A program made the translations under genes and the position numbers. 64,000 bases of DNA from Marinisporobacter sp. (lineage in GTDB: Bacteria > Bacillota > Clostridia > Peptostreptococcales > Thermotaleaceae), in NCBI GenBank assembly GCA_025210395.1, contig JAOARV010000007.1:1-64000 (forward strand), written 5' to 3'. The notes beneath the pieces were generated by a model. That model did no database searches. It was not told where the DNA came from and worked only from the letters and a program-made list of their open reading frames with translations. How positions within the stretch are numbered: position 1 is the first letter of the stretch; each line of letters starts with the position of its first letter. Below are positions 44,463 to 52,618 of this stretch, one piece after another.

Positions 44463-46316
44463 ATGTTTGAAAATGAAAATTATATCAAGCAGTTTACAGA
44501 TATGATGACAGAAGGATTTATTTTTATAGATCATCAAGGGAAAATTCAAATATATAATGAAAAAGCCAAGCAAATATTTGGAATAAAGGAACATGAAGGA
44601 ATGGGACATAAGGAAGGCAAGGTCCGTCCAGGAGATATTATTATTATTGGAGATAATTGTTTAGGAAAAGATGATGGAGGGCTTACTCCTAAGGATTTAA
44701 GTTATATGGGGATTGATGATGAGAAGATTCATGTAAAAGATAGGTTTATAGGAATTGGTGTATATAAAAATAAAGAGGTGTTGCCTATATATATACATGA
44801 AAAACGAGATGAAAAAAAAGAGGACCTTATTTTAGGCACAGTTTTTCAAAATATAAAAATCAATGTAAATATAGATCTTATTAAAAAATATATTGCAATA
44901 ACTGTAGAAGGTAAAAGATTTAAACTACCTTATATGGATGCTATCGGACATATGGTAGTTCTGGATAAAGATACTAAGGACGTGAAGTTTTATCAATCTA
45001 TAGGATATACTGCTCGTGGAGAGAGTATTGCCAACTTGTTATTAGGAAAAAATTTTAGAGCAAAAGGAGAAAATATAAAGGGGTTAGATGTAATAGGAAA
45101 AAATATATTTGATATTCATGAGAGTGGAGCTACCATAAAAGAATTTTATCAAGTAGCAAGGGGTAAGGATATAAGCTATAAGGATAAATTTACAGAAATT
45201 AATGGATTTTTAACCCTTTGTACATTGGTGCCTGTGAGCATAAAGGGAAAAAGAGTAGGAGCAGTTTTGAAGGTTGAAGATATATCTATGCTCAAAAAGG
45301 TAATAACAGAAAGAGATGAAGCATTACTTCATATTGAAGAAATGGAAAGAAAGCTAAGGCAAGAACAAGATACAAAGGATGCATTTTCAGAAATACTAGG
45401 AGAAAGTGAAGAAATTAAGCTTGTAAAAAAATTAGCCTATAAAGCATCTAAAACAAATTCAACAGTTTTATTGTTAGGAGAAAGTGGGACAGGGAAAAGC
45501 TTACTCGCAGAGGCAATTCATAAAGCAAGTAAATATAAAAATAAACCTTTTATACATGTGAATTGTGGTGCTATTCCAGAAGAATTATTAGAAAGTGAAT
45601 TGTTTGGATACGAAAAAGGAGCTTTTACAGGAGCGCGGAGTGAAGGGAAGAGAGGTCTTTTTGAAGCAGCTCATGAAGGGACTATTTTTTTAGATGAAAT
45701 AGGGGAAATGAATTTATCTGTACAAGTAAAATTACTGAAGGTTCTTCAAAGCAAAACTTTTTTCCGTGTGGGGGGAACAAAGGAAATAGGAGTAGATGTA
45801 AGAATTATTGCTGCTACAAATAAAAATTTAGAAGAAGAGATGAGTAAGGGAAGATTTCGTGAAGATTTATATTATAGAATTAATGTTTTTCCTATTTGGA
45901 TACCACCCTTAAGGGAGAGAAAGCAAGATATTTATCTCCTAGTGCACCAAATACTTCCTAAAATATGTGAACGACTAGACTGTAAAAATAAAAATATTTC
46001 AGATGAAGCATTATATACACTTTTAGAATATGGTTGGCAAGGAAATATTAGAGAGCTTGAAAATGTTTTAGAAAGAGCGGTAAATATATCAGAAGGAAAT
46101 ATAATAAAGCCTACACACTTAGCTATTAGGGAAAGGAAAAAAGAAAAGAAGGAAGATATAAAATCCTTAAAACAATTTGTACAGGATGCTGAAAAAAGGA
46201 TTATAGAAAAAACATTAAATCTTTATGATGGCAATAAGCTAAAAACCATGAAGGCTTTAAAGATCGGGAAAACCTCCTTTTATGAAAAGCTAAAGAAATA
46301 TCATATTCGTCATTAA
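44463..46316 (+). CDS. sigma-54-dependent transcriptional activator with PAS-like sensor region
   Basis: The 617-aa protein has a PAS-like N-terminus (FIDHQGKIQIYNEKAKQIFG), a second sensory segment (about 160-290, LTLCTLVPVSIKGKRVGAVL), a coiled coil, then the AAA+ domain with LLGESGTGKSLLAEAIHKAS, GAFTGA (the sigma-54 contact) and IFLDEIGEM, and a C-terminal Fis-type HTH (GNKLKTMKALKIGKTSFYEKL). It would activate a sigma-54 promoter in response to an unknown signal. No such promoter or target gene is identified nearby. The ATG at 44463 lies 9 bases after AAAGGG. The ATG at 44454 directly follows that site. Confidence 0.92.
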   Translation: MFENENYIKQFTDMMTEGFIFIDHQGKIQIYNEKAKQIFGIKEHEGMGHKEGKVRPGDIIIIGDNCLGKDDGGLTPKDLSYMGIDDEKIHVKDRFIGIGVYKNKEVLPIYIHEKRDEKKEDLILGTVFQNIKINVNIDLIKKYIAITVEGKRFKLPYMDAIGHMVVLDKDTKDVKFYQSIGYTARGESIANLLLGKNFRAKGENIKGLDVIGKNIFDIHESGATIKEFYQVARGKDISYKDKFTEINGFLTLCTLVPVSIKGKRVGAVLKVEDISMLKKVITERDEALLHIEEMERKLRQEQDTKDAFSEILGESEEIKLVKKLAYKASKTNSTVLLLGESGTGKSLLAEAIHKASKYKNKPFIHVNCGAIPEELLESELFGYEKGAFTGARSEGKRGLFEAAHEGTIFLDEIGEMNLSVQVKLLKVLQSKTFFRVGGTKEIGVDVRIIAATNKNLEEEMSKGRFREDLYYRINVFPIWIPPLRERKQDIYLLVHQILPKICERLDCKNKNISDEALYTLLEYGWQGNIRELENVLERAVNISEGNIIKPTHLAIRERKKEKKEDIKSLKQFVQDAEKRIIEKTLNLYDGNKLKTMKALKIGKTSFYEKLKKYHIRH

Positions 46317-46376
46317 AAAAGTCATAAATTGTCCTTTAATGAATATACTAAAGTATATGAAATTGGAGGTATTTTT

Positions 46377-46598
46377 ATGAAGGTACTTAATTTTAGGCTT
46401 TTTAAAAGACTTACAGATGAAGAGTTGATTCAAAAAATTCATGAATCCTTTAGAGAATTGAGTGTGGAAGATAAATATTATAAAGAAAAACTAATTTATT
46501 GTGATACCTTAATAAAAGAAGCAAAAATAAGAAATTTATGCTGCTCTAAAGAGAGCTTATATGATCAGATCATATATAAAAAAAATCGCCTATCATAG
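46377..46598 (+). CDS. hypothetical protein, 73 aa
   Basis: MKVLNFRLFKRLTDEELIQK begins the chain, which is helical and charged. It contains a CC pair (NLCCSKESL) and no membrane segment. Only 60 bases separate it from the regulator gene. TTGGAGG lies 8 bases upstream. The in-frame start at 46329 lacks a site. No family was recognised. Confidence 0.6.
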   Translation: MKVLNFRLFKRLTDEELIQKIHESFRELSVEDKYYKEKLIYCDTLIKEAKIRNLCCSKESLYDQIIYKKNRLS

Positions 46599-46609
46599 GC
46601 GTTTTTTTT
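46583..46609. terminator. bidirectional terminator
   Basis: The stem ATCGCCTAT/CATAGGCGT with a T run on the plus strand and AAAAAA (T on minus) on the other side. It overlaps the ends of the convergent genes. Confidence 0.8.
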
Positions 46610-46859
46610 ATGCAATCTCTTTTTGTAGTGCCATCAAAGCTTTTGAAAGTTGATCTGGGCAAGAAGTTGATTTATTTCCACAGGTAACTCCTCTTAATTT
46701 TGAAATTGCTTCATCTACAGGCATGCCTTTAAGAAGAATGCTTAGTCCTAGTGTATTCCCAGGGCAACCACCATGGAATTTCACCTCTTTGATCTTATTG
46801 TCTTCTACAGAAAAAGAAATTTCTCTTGCGCAAACACCAGTTGTTTGATAAACATACAT
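46608..46859 (-). CDS. TIGR03905-family TSCPD domain protein
   Basis: The 83-aa protein has CAREISFSVEDNKIKEVKFHGGCPGNTLG, GVTCGNKSTSCPDQLSKAL, and thus the TSCPD signature with four to five conserved cysteines. Stand-alone TSCPD proteins are related to the C-terminus of class II ribonucleotide reductases and may bind metal. The role is unknown. AGGAGG lies 5 bases before the ATG on the minus strand. Confidence 0.9.
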   Translation of the reverse strand: MYVYQTTGVCAREISFSVEDNKIKEVKFHGGCPGNTLGLSILLKGMPVDEAISKLRGVTCGNKSTSCPDQLSKALMALQKEIA

Positions 46860-47009
46860 AGTTAAATCCTCCTACTAAAAATATAGTCTCTAAACGATAT
46901 TAATATATAAAATAGAAAAGGTCAATAAAAAGATTCACAACAAATGAATCCATGCATAAAATGATATAAAGGGAACGGAAAATATTTGACTGATTTTAGG
47001 GGTGAAGGG

Positions 47010-47951
47010 ATGGGCAATAACTTTAAAAATATGCTATTTATAGCCAATATGGGAGAAGATACGATTTCTGTTTTGGATTTAATTAATATGAAAGAATATT
47101 ATAGAATAGGACTAAATGAGGATTATTTTCATAAAATGATGAAACCAGCCCTTGGACCACATCATATGATTATTGATTACAATAAAAAATATCTATATAT
47201 GACCAATTCACACAGTGGAAGTATTAGTATTGTTGATTTAATTGAAAATAAGATTGTTGATAATATTTATGTAGGTAGTTGTCCAAGTCATATGGTTTTG
47301 AGTAAAAAAAATAAAACCATCTATGTTTCTAATACGGATTCAAATTCTATTTCTGTGATCAGTATGGAAAAAAGGGGTCTGCTAGCACAAATACCTGTTG
47401 GAAGGATGCCTCATGATATTCAGTTAAGTAAGGATCATAAAAAACTTTACGTGGTGAATGTAGATTCAGCTACTTTAACTATTATTGATACGGTTACAAA
47501 TGATATAGAAGGAAGCATATATGTTCATGAAAACCCTTATCATATGGCACTCAATAAGGATGGTAGCTTGATCTTTATTGTGAACACAAGCTTTTCAAGT
47601 AAAGAGGAAGGAAGTGTAACGATCTTAAACAGTAAAGAACTAAAAGTAATTGATAGAATAAGAGTAGGAAAAATGCCTATAGAGGTAGTTACAGGGAAGG
47701 ATGAAAACATTTTATATATTACAGATGCAGAATTAAATGCTATCAACATAGTAAATGTAAAAGAAAAGAGATTGATGGATCGTGTTTTTGTAGGGCGTAT
47801 GCCAGGAAGCATTAGAAAAGATCATAAAGGAAAATACTTATTTATAGGGAATATGCAAGATAATAGTGTAACCATTATGGATATAAAAGCATTAAAAACT
47901 TTAAAAACGATTCCTGTAGGGATAGAACCTAATGGGATTGTATGTATATAA
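47010..47951 (+). CDS. YVTN-type beta-propeller protein (YncE-like)
   Basis: The 313-aa protein consists of about seven repeats of the type LYVVNVDSATLTIIDT...IPVGRMPHDI. The repeats KFLFVGN-like, YVGSCPSHMVLS, VHENPYHMALN, RVGKMPIEVV, FVGRMPGSI and PVGIEPNGI recur about every 42 residues. No signal peptide is evident, so it may be cytosolic or leaderless. The function is unknown. An ATG at 47010 with GGGGTG upstream is preferred to an in-frame TTG at 46986. Confidence 0.85.
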   Translation: MGNNFKNMLFIANMGEDTISVLDLINMKEYYRIGLNEDYFHKMMKPALGPHHMIIDYNKKYLYMTNSHSGSISIVDLIENKIVDNIYVGSCPSHMVLSKKNKTIYVSNTDSNSISVISMEKRGLLAQIPVGRMPHDIQLSKDHKKLYVVNVDSATLTIIDTVTNDIEGSIYVHENPYHMALNKDGSLIFIVNTSFSSKEEGSVTILNSKELKVIDRIRVGKMPIEVVTGKDENILYITDAELNAINIVNVKEKRLMDRVFVGRMPGSIRKDHKGKYLFIGNMQDNSVTIMDIKALKTLKTIPVGIEPNGIVCI

Positions 47952-47986
47952 CCCCCTTTTGACTAAGAGTATGTAAAGGGGGTTAT
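47949..47986. terminator. bidirectional terminator between convergent genes
   Basis: The stem TAACCCCCTTT/AAAGGGGGTTA ends the beta-propeller gene on + and the DUF4364 gene on -. Confidence 0.75.
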
Positions 47987-48513
47987 GGTTCTATTAATAG
48001 ATTAATAATTTGTCCATAAAGATTTTGAGCTTCTTTTTTCCATTTATCACAGATTTGCTTTGCGTGCTTGTTAGAAACTACATTCAACTTTAGGTCGATT
48101 AAGGTAATGTTATTTTCAGTTACTTTTAAATCAACTATATAGTCATTTTCGTTTTCTTTTGCATAGCTTGCTGTGACTTGTCTTTCCTTGAGTAACTTTT
48201 TTTTCTTTTTCTCAATAGATTTTTCTAATGTATTAATTAAATCATTAGATAATCTATTTTCAAAATATTGTAGCGTGCGTTTTCCTTTTTCTGTTATTAC
48301 GTAGAAGAATCCGTTATTGCTTTCGCTGTACTCAAGCATGCCAGTATTTGTTAGTTCTCCAAGAAATTGTTGCAATGAAAAATAATTCATATAGTCCTTT
48401 TCCATGACAAATTGTGTGATCTGTGCATTTGTAAGAGCCATAGAAAATTTATCAAATATGTACAACAATATTAACTTATGTTCAGCTAATCGTTGTGTGT
48501 TGTTATCAAACAT
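47983..48513 (-). CDS. DUF4364 family (winged-helix-like) protein
   Basis: The 176-aa protein begins NTQRLAEHKLILLYIFDKFS and LTNAQITQFVMEKDYMNYF-SLQQFLGEL, the DUF4364 pattern that resembles a winged-helix DNA-binding domain. The middle YFENRLSNDLINTLEKSIEK is a lysine-rich helix. The C-terminal part (VDLKVTENNITLIDLKLNV) is a beta domain. It is probably a transcriptional regulator, but its targets are unknown. GCAGGTGAG precedes the ATG. Confidence 0.85.
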   Translation of the reverse strand: MFDNNTQRLAEHKLILLYIFDKFSMALTNAQITQFVMEKDYMNYFSLQQFLGELTNTGMLEYSESNNGFFYVITEKGKRTLQYFENRLSNDLINTLEKSIEKKKKKLLKERQVTASYAKENENDYIVDLKVTENNITLIDLKLNVVSNKHAKQICDKWKKEAQNLYGQIINLLIEP

Positions 48514-48579
48514 TATCTCACCTGCTTGCAGAGTTTTCTATATAGATTATAGCATATTCTCAGTAAAAAAGAAAAAAAT

Positions 48580-48612
48580 AAAAGGAGAAATGATAAAATC
48601 ATTTCTCCTTTT
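48580..48612 (-). terminator. terminator of the SASP gene
   Basis: A 14-bp stem AAAAGGAGAAATGA/TCATTTCTCCTTTT with a TAAAA loop, followed by T in the minus direction. Confidence 0.8.
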
Positions 48613-48621
48613 ATTTATACT

Positions 48622-48825
48622 TTATTTACCAGCCATATTTCTTTCGGCAGCTTCAACTAATCGTTTAGTCATATATCCACCAACATAACCATTTTGTCTA
48701 GAAGTTAGATTTCCTTTATCCATACTTTCATAGTTTGCAAGTCCAAGTTCACCAGCGATTTCAGCTTTCATTTGATTTAAAGCCATTCTAGCTTCAGGAA
48801 CAACTGCTTTATTATTATTTGCCAT
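48622..48825 (-). CDS. alpha/beta-type small acid-soluble spore protein
   Basis: The 67-aa protein has the alpha/beta SASP signature: ALNQMKAEIAGELGLANYES, where the GPR protease cleaves in the EIAGELG stretch, and NLTSRQNGYVGGYMTKRLVE. These proteins coat spore DNA and protect it from UV and heat. It indicates that the organism forms endospores. GGAGGG lies 8 bases before the ATG. The 5' leader carries a hairpin at 48855-48872. Confidence 0.96.
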   Translation of the reverse strand: MANNNKAVVPEARMALNQMKAEIAGELGLANYESMDKGNLTSRQNGYVGGYMTKRLVEAAERNMAGK

Positions 48826-48854
48826 TATTTTTCCCTCCTAGTAAAGTTTTAAAT

Positions 48855-48872
48855 CAACATCTTTTGATGTTG
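48855..48872 (-). other. hairpin in the SASP 5' untranslated region
   Basis: CAACATC-TTTT-GATGTTG forms a 7-bp stem 30 bases upstream of the start codon. It could stabilise the mRNA. No known riboswitch was recognised. Confidence 0.4.
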
Positions 48873-49003
48873 TACTATTAATTTAACCAAATAAAAAAAG
48901 AAATATGTTAGTATATTTTGTAATGTAGTATAATTATTGGGGAAAATGAAAAAAATAATTAAATTTGCTTTTTTATTTTTTCTATAGACTGGTGAATATT
49001 GAG

Positions 49004-49084
49004 TTTATGATGATTCTTTTCATAGCTTCAAAGAGGTTGAAGAATTTATTATAAAGAAATGTTTTGATTGAAAAATCTATAACA
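49004..49084. repeat. dispersed palindromic repeat, copy B
   Basis: TTTATGATGATTCTTTTCAT, an inner CTTCAA/TTGAAG pairing and GAAGAATTTATTATAAA are followed by TTTTGATTGAAAAATCTATA, matching copy A (6822-6950) in order and orientation. It lies in the 294-base gap upstream of the 49120 gene. Confidence 0.5.
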
Positions 49085-49119
49085 TAATAAAATAAACGTG
49101 TAAAGGAATGAATATATTT

Positions 49120-49809
49120 ATGAATCAAGAAAATAATTTGAAACAAAAAATAAAAGAATGGGGTGCATCAAAAGTAGGATTTGGTTATGTAGAAGATGTA
49201 TTACCAGAAAATCTTAAACATCTAAAAACAGGAATTTCTATTGCTGTAAGGTTATCTGATGAAATTATTAGTCAAATTGAAGACATGCCTACCCATACTT
49301 ATTTTCACCATTATCGAACGGTAAATGCCTTTATCGATCAGGTCACATTAAAAATTTCTTTAGAGCTTCAAAATATGGGATATTTGGCCATGCCTATTCC
49401 AGCCTCTCAAAGCGTAAATATAGATGGTAAAAAATATAAAGGAATTTTTCAGCATAGAACAGCAGCCACAAGAGCAGGGATTGGATGGATTGGAAAAAAT
49501 GCTTGTTTAGTGACAGATGAATTTGGACCAAGGGTAAGACTTGGAACGGTTTTGACAAATATGAAGGTTGATTATGATGATCCCATTACCCAGTCTAAAT
49601 GTGGAAATTGTAAAAAATGTGTAGAGATTTGTCCTGCATTAGCCCTCAGAGGAGGTTTATGGGTTCCAGAAATGAAGAGAGAAGAATTAGTAGATGCAAG
49701 GGCTTGTAGTATGCATATGCACAATCATTATCAACATATTGGAAGAGGAGTAGTATGTGGTCTTTGTGTGAGTGTATGTCCAAGAGGGACACAGGTGCTA
49801 AAAAGATAG
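49120..49809 (+). CDS. QueG-like epoxyqueuosine reductase-related ferredoxin protein
   Basis: The 229-aa protein has an N-terminal alpha/beta domain ending AGIGWIGKNACLVTDEFGPR-VRLGTVLTN and two [4Fe-4S] clusters: KCGNCKKCVEICPALALRGG and a second in VVCGLCVSVCPRG with CSMHMH upstream. This is the iron-sulfur half of QueG. It is shorter than QueG (about 380 aa) and the C-terminal HEAT-like part is absent, so it may be a QueG-related oxidoreductase rather than the tRNA enzyme. An ATG at 49108 in the same frame is an alternative start. Confidence 0.8.
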   Translation: MNQENNLKQKIKEWGASKVGFGYVEDVLPENLKHLKTGISIAVRLSDEIISQIEDMPTHTYFHHYRTVNAFIDQVTLKISLELQNMGYLAMPIPASQSVNIDGKKYKGIFQHRTAATRAGIGWIGKNACLVTDEFGPRVRLGTVLTNMKVDYDDPITQSKCGNCKKCVEICPALALRGGLWVPEMKREELVDARACSMHMHNHYQHIGRGVVCGLCVSVCPRGTQVLKR

Positions 49810-49836
49810 GGTAGAAAATGCTACCCTATGTTAATT
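49806..49836. terminator. bidirectional terminator
   Basis: The stem ATAGGGTAG/CTACCCTAT with loop AAAATG lies between convergent genes. Confidence 0.7.
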
Positions 49837-50014
49837 TTCTATCCATCTTTACTTTTACATCTTTTCTGGTACCATGTGAATGATGGCTTTCTAATTGAGA
49901 TTTTTGAGATTTAGGCTCGTGAAGAAAATGTCGTTCCTCAGTTTTGAAGGTTCTTCGACCTGATTCTACTCGGCGACCCTTTATATTTGTATAACCGCTT
50001 CTTATAATAGACAA
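49826..50014 (-). CDS. small basic hypothetical protein, 62 aa
   Basis: The chain is Arg/Lys/His-rich and hydrophilic: SIIRSGYTNIKGRRVESGRR, TEERHFLHEPKSQKSQLES and HHSHGTRKDVKVKMDRK. The start is TTG, 8 bases after AAGGAGG. No family was recognised. The composition would suit a nucleic-acid-binding or spore protein. Confidence 0.55.
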   Translation of the reverse strand: MSIIRSGYTNIKGRRVESGRRTFKTEERHFLHEPKSQKSQLESHHSHGTRKDVKVKMDRKLT

Positions 50015-50037
50015 GAGAAAACCTCCTTAAAAAGTAT

Positions 50038-50060
50038 TGAATGCTTTTGCATTCATTTTT
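50038..50060 (+). other. hairpin with T run, role unclear
   Basis: TGAATGC-TTTT-GCATTCA followed by TTTTTAG. It lies upstream of the minus-strand 62-aa gene and could end a plus-strand transcript. Confidence 0.4.
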
Positions 50061-50246
50061 AGTTTTTGCCTTATTGTAAAAATTATGTCTTGTAAAAATT
50101 TGATGCTGTAAAAAATTAAAAAATGATAAAATTTTACAAAAACCAATTAATTTCTATTTTTTCTAATGTTTGCAAACTAGATTATATAGAAGGACTATTA
50201 TATAATAATACTAGGAAGCTAAAAATGAGGGAGGATCACAAAAAAT

Positions 50247-51335
50247 ATGAACAAAAAAATCATTGCATTAACCATTTCAGCAAGCTTATTGATTACTGGA
50301 TGTGCTACAACAACTTCCCAAAAGATTGAAAAAGAAGAAAAAGAGGTTGTTCAAGTAGAAAAAACCCAAGAAAATGAGGAAAGCCAAAAGGAAGAAAAGA
50401 AAGAAATCGACCTACAAAAGGTAAAGCCTAATGAAGCAGGTCAAGTGATGGTACTCATGTATCATAGTATAGGAGAGCCTGAAGCCGAATTTACAAGAAC
50501 ACCAGAAAACTTTAGAAAAGATTTAAATTATTTATACGAAAAAGGATATAGACCTATTAGTCTAAAGGATTATGTAGCAGGAAATATTACAACAGAGGCA
50601 GGATTTACCCCTATTGTATTAACTTTTGACGATGGATGGCAAAATAATTTTAATTTGATACAAGATGAAAAAGGCGAGTGGGTAATAGATCCAGATTGTG
50701 CTGTTGCAATTCTTGAACAGTTTAATGAGGAACATCCAGATTTTCCTCTAGAAGTTACTTTTTTTGTGAATAATAATATTCCCTTTGGACAAAAAGAGCA
50801 TTTAGCATATAAGCTAAAATATATTGTTGAAAAGGGTATGGATATAGGAAATCATACAGCTACCCATGTAAACTATAAAAATACGGATGCACAAAGGATT
50901 CAGAAGGAATTAGGGGTTATCGTAAAATTAGTAAAAGAGTATTTGCCTGATTATGAAGTGAATACCCACGCCCTTCCATTTGGGTCAAGACCGAAGGATA
51001 AGGGGCTATACAAATATTTAGCTTCAGGAAGCTATGAGGATATCACTTATAATAATGTAGCAATATTAAATGTAGGATGGGATCCTTATAAATCGCCTTA
51101 TCATACAAAATTTGATCCATTATCTATTCATAGAGTAAGAGGAAGTGATCTTCAAAAGTATGTTCAAGGGGTAGGCATGTATGATTGGATCAATCACTTT
51201 GAAAAAGGAAATCGAGTAAGATTTGTATCTGATGGAGATGCAGCTGTAGTGACAATTCCTGAAAATTATAAGAAGGTAATTGACCCTCAAAAAACAGGAA
51301 ATAAAGAAATAAAAACATATGTATTGGAAAAATAA
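50247..51335 (+). CDS. polysaccharide deacetylase lipoprotein
   Basis: The 362-aa protein has a lipoprotein signal (KKIIALTISASLLITGC, Cys at 19), a Glu/Lys-rich linker to residue 70 and a NodB domain: VLMYHSIGEPE, IVLTFDDGWQNN (catalytic and metal Asp), FFVNNNIPFG and DIGNHTATH (zinc His pair). It should deacetylate peptidoglycan or another polysaccharide outside the membrane. GAGGGAGG lies 10 bases upstream. It converges with the Na/Pi transporter gene. Confidence 0.9.
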   Translation: MNKKIIALTISASLLITGCATTTSQKIEKEEKEVVQVEKTQENEESQKEEKKEIDLQKVKPNEAGQVMVLMYHSIGEPEAEFTRTPENFRKDLNYLYEKGYRPISLKDYVAGNITTEAGFTPIVLTFDDGWQNNFNLIQDEKGEWVIDPDCAVAILEQFNEEHPDFPLEVTFFVNNNIPFGQKEHLAYKLKYIVEKGMDIGNHTATHVNYKNTDAQRIQKELGVIVKLVKEYLPDYEVNTHALPFGSRPKDKGLYKYLASGSYEDITYNNVAILNVGWDPYKSPYHTKFDPLSIHRVRGSDLQKYVQGVGMYDWINHFEKGNRVRFVSDGDAAVVTIPENYKKVIDPQKTGNKEIKTYVLEK

Positions 51336-51367
51336 TAAGATAGCTACAGCTATCTTATTATTTTTTT
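51334..51367. terminator. bidirectional terminator
   Basis: The stem AATAAGATAGCT/AGCTATCTTATT followed by seven Ts. It overlaps the end of the minus-strand transporter gene. Confidence 0.85.
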
Positions 51368-52279
51368 AGATACAATTACAAATAATTTTACAAAAGGAAG
51401 TAATAATAGGACATTGAATAGATTAAATAAAGTATGACCATTAGCAATTTGTCTTATGGAATTGAGTGGTGTTAGAGAAAATATAAAATAAGAAAAAAGG
51501 TTGATAAAAGGATATAAAAGAAGGGTTCCTGTTACATTAAACAAAAGATGAATAAAAGCAGCTCTTTTCCCATTGGTATTAGTAGCTATACTTGAAAAAA
51601 GGGTTGTGATACAGGTGCCAATATTTTGTCCCATAATAATAGGCATAGCTTGATAAATATTGATAAGACCAATACGTGCAAGCCCTTGTAAGGTAGCAAT
51701 AGAAGTACTACTGCTTTGAATGATGGCAGTAGTGATAGCACCTACAAAAATACCTTTTAGATGTTCATGTTCTATAGAGAGGATCAATGATTTGAAGTGC
51801 ATTAAATCTTTTAGAGGATTTAATGAAACTACCATTAATTTGATTCCTAAAAAAAGAAATGAAAAAGCAATCAAAAGCTTACCTATATTTTTAGATAAAG
51901 GACTCCACCTTAAAAAAAACAAAAAAACGCCTAAAAAGAGTATGTGGGGAATCATCGTGAAAAAATCAAAGCTTATAAGCTGAGCTGTAAAAGTAGTTCC
52001 TATATTTGCACCCATCAAAACAAAGGTTGCTTGATAAAGATTCATTGCTCTAGAATTTACTAAAGATACAACAAGAATGGAAGTAGCACTACTACTTTGC
52101 ATAAGAGCTGTTACGATGATTCCTGAAAATATACCTAATAAAGGATGTATGGTAAGGGTAGCAATGAATTTTTTTAGTTTTTTACTATACAAATTCTGTA
52201 TAGAATGAGTAAGCAAAAGCATACCTATGAAAAAAAGCATTATTCCACAAAGAGTACCTATTAAAATAGAAAATAGCAT
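51350..52279 (-). CDS. Na/Pi cotransporter-family (NptA/YjbB-like) membrane protein
   Basis: The 309-aa protein has eight or nine membrane helices with the two inverted repeat signatures of PF02690: TALMQSSSATSILVVSLV and TTAIIQSSSTSIATLQGLA, each followed by a GANIGTT or GQNIGT block. It should carry phosphate with Na+, usually in export or homeostasis. The PhoU-like C-terminal domain of many NptA proteins is absent. AAGGAG precedes the ATG. Confidence 0.88.
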   Translation of the reverse strand: MLFSILIGTLCGIMLFFIGMLLLTHSIQNLYSKKLKKFIATLTIHPLLGIFSGIIVTALMQSSSATSILVVSLVNSRAMNLYQATFVLMGANIGTTFTAQLISFDFFTMIPHILFLGVFLFFLRWSPLSKNIGKLLIAFSFLFLGIKLMVVSLNPLKDLMHFKSLILSIEHEHLKGIFVGAITTAIIQSSSTSIATLQGLARIGLINIYQAMPIIMGQNIGTCITTLFSSIATNTNGKRAAFIHLLFNVTGTLLLYPFINLFSYFIFSLTPLNSIRQIANGHTLFNLFNVLLLLPFVKLFVIVSKKIIR

Positions 52280-52288
52280 AAGATTTTT

Positions 52289-52420
52289 CTCCTTCTTAAA
52301 TATTTCAATATTATGTTTATAGCATTATAAATTTTTATATACCTAAAAATAGTAACTGAGTAGAATAAATTTATGATCATAATAAGGATAGATTATTGAA
52401 GGGGAGAGTGAAGATGAGAA
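52289..52420. repeat. duplicated promoter-proximal segment, copy 1
   Basis: TCAATATTATGTTTATAGCA, AATTTTTATATACCTAAAAA and a downstream GAAGGGGAGAGTGAAGATGAG parallel copy 2 at 56092-56248, which leads into the intact deacetylase gene. Confidence 0.6.
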
Positions 52421-52449
52421 GGCTTATAAGAAATTTAGTAGATAACTAA
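52414..52449 (+). pseudogene. decayed start of a duplicated deacetylase-type gene
   Basis: After a good ribosome site (GGGGAGAG) the frame reads MRRLIRNLVDN and stops. Its upstream flank is homologous to that of the gene at 56239, which begins MRIWIINRKLV. The 339-base stretch 52280-52618 holds nothing else recognisable. Confidence 0.4.
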
Positions 52450-52618
52450 GAATGTTATAGCTGGTTTGCACTAATAATATTTACAATATAGTAAATTTTA
52501 TATAAGATACAAAGTAAATTGGAATGAGATCTATGAGAAAGGCATTGAATGTAGTAATAAAAGGAATAATATAGAAAAATAGATAGCGAAAAAATATTAA
52601 TAAGAAAGAGCGTGTTTT

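Noticed and set aside
50123-50329. Open frame overlapping the deacetylase lipoprotein start
   Set aside because: It lacks a ribosome site and overlaps the signal-peptide region of the gene at 50247.
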